A DNA stretch of 64,000 bases from Flavobacterium stagni (GTDB taxonomy: Bacteria; Bacteroidota; Bacteroidia; Flavobacteriales; Flavobacteriaceae): assembly GCF_004122105.1 (NCBI RefSeq), contig NZ_SBKN01000001.1:1-64000 (forward strand). The letters are read 5' to 3'. Shown here in pieces: positions 63,145-64,000 of the stretch. A program made the translations under genes and the position numbers. The notes below the pieces were generated by a model. That model searched no databases, had not been told where the DNA came from, and was given only the letters and a program-made list of their open reading frames with translations. How positions within the stretch are numbered: the first letter of the stretch is position 1; each line of letters starts with the position of its first letter.

Positions 63145-64000
63145 TGATTAAAAATTTTATTTTTCATGTTTTGCCACTGTTAATGGTAGGGCTTCAAGCC
63201 GCATCGGCGCAGCAATCGACTTTTGCTAAAGGTGCCGATGTGAGCTGGTTGCCCCAAATGGAAGCTAGTGGTGTTCAATTCAAAGATGAAAAAGGGAATC
63301 CGAAAGATTGCCTCCAAATTCTTAAAGAACTAGGTATGAACAGCATTCGTTTGCGAGTATTTGTCAATCCCAACGACGATAAAGCCAGCGGACATTGCAG
63401 TAAAGAGGAAACCGTTCAAATGGCGGTTCGCGCTCAAAAATTAGGCTTTCGTGTGATGATCGATTTTCATTACAGCGACTCTTGGGCTGATCCTGCCAAA
63501 CAAAACAAACCGAAAGCATGGGAAAATCATAGTTTTCCTGAACTATTAAATGATGTGTATACCCATACTTTTGAGGTACTTTCTGCACTTAAAAAAGCAG
63601 GCGTTACACCAGAATGGGTTCAAATTGGGAATGAAATTCCGGGTGGGTTACTTTGGCCCGACGGTTGTACCCACAATTGGAAACAATTGGGCCAACTCTT
63701 AAACAAAGGCTATGACGCCACCAAAGCGGTGGATCCAAAAATCAAAGTGATTGTTCATGTGGATGAAGGGAACAACATCGATAAATTCAATGCTTTTTTT
63801 GATCATGTCACGCAAGAAAATGTACGCTATGATGTTATCGGACTCTCTTATTATCCTTTTTGGATTAAAAAAGACTACACCGAAACCATTGCTGATTTGG
63901 AAACAAATTTGATTAACTTGTCTAAAAAATACAACAAAGAAGTGATGGTCGTTGAAGTAGGCGGCGAAGTTTCTAAAGTGGAAAATACGTATAAATTACT
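63145..64000 (+). CDS. Second GH53 endo-galactanase, cut by the window edge
   Basis: An open frame from the ATG at 63145 to the end of the window, 285 codons so far. It has a signal peptide (about 1-24, ending ASAQ) rather than a lipobox, so it is probably periplasmic or secreted. GH53 segments are clear: GADVSWLPQMEASGVQF, NSIRLRVFVNP, HYSDSWADPAKQ, catalytic QIGNEIPGGLLWPDG (Glu near 159) and VVEVGGEV (second Glu). With the upstream lipoprotein copy it forms a tandem pair with different locations. Confidence 0.9.

Overview
The window looks like a chromosomal segment of a Flavobacteriaceae member, close to Flavobacterium. Supporting signs are the type IX secretion/gliding genes gldKLMN, an exosortase-F pair, an HYC_CC_PP protein, a short primary sigma factor, and many promoters of the Bacteroidetes form TTG-N17-21-TAnnTTTG. 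Sequence outside coding regions is A/T-rich. Almost everything is housekeeping or envelope biology; there is no prophage, transposase, integrase or CRISPR array.

Layout. 1-0.9 kb: 5' end of a 16S rRNA gene (minus strand) with two tandem promoters. 0.9-17 kb: mixed housekeeping genes, including a LolC/E-type permease, a NamZ-like muramidase, the der-queE run, era, initiator tRNA, an ABC-F ATPase and an FAD oxidoreductase. 17-27 kb: the T9SS motor/ring operon gldKLMN, a degenerate arginase-fold protein and topA. 27-35 kb: miaB, a sigma-54 activator, lptE, secG and groES-groEL, all plus strand. 35-43 kb: a four-gene minus-strand run of porin, SulP transporter, DabB and DabA, i.e. an inorganic-carbon (DAB) uptake module. 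43-47.5 kb: metal-handling cluster (HMA protein, TonB receptor, HYC_CC_PP protein) followed by exosortase XrtF and its partner. 47.5-51.6 kb: GAF protein, rpsO, pnp and a lipoprotein. 51.6-57.4 kb: accessory stretch with a gene remnant, a dispersed repeat, a CDP-alcohol phosphotransferase, a possible 44-codon gene, an OM protein/lipoprotein pair divergent from an HTH regulator, and an ECF sigma factor with a fused anti-sigma-like/barrel-like partner. 57.5-60 kb: rpoD, a tandem hairpin repeat, rpe and a CBS protein. 60-64 kb: a galactan-use locus with a GntR/LacI hybrid regulator divergent from galM and two tandem GH53 endo-galactanases, the second cut by the window edge.

The points most worth following are: (i) the DabA-DabB-SulP-porin run, which would span both membranes; (ii) a family of four dispersed intergenic repeats sharing an AGCGGyATCC ... 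GATAyAGCG core around variable hairpins; (iii) an arginase homologue lacking metal ligands beside gldKLMN; (iv) an ECF sigma factor whose partner joins a cytoplasmic N-terminus to a barrel-like C-terminus across one membrane helix; (v) a 60-bp tandem duplication that copies half of the rpoD terminator; (vi) the 21-bp-spaced operator-like repeats in the galactan locus and in front of the 54.6-kb regulator. Functions are assigned by reading motifs by eye; no database search was possible.
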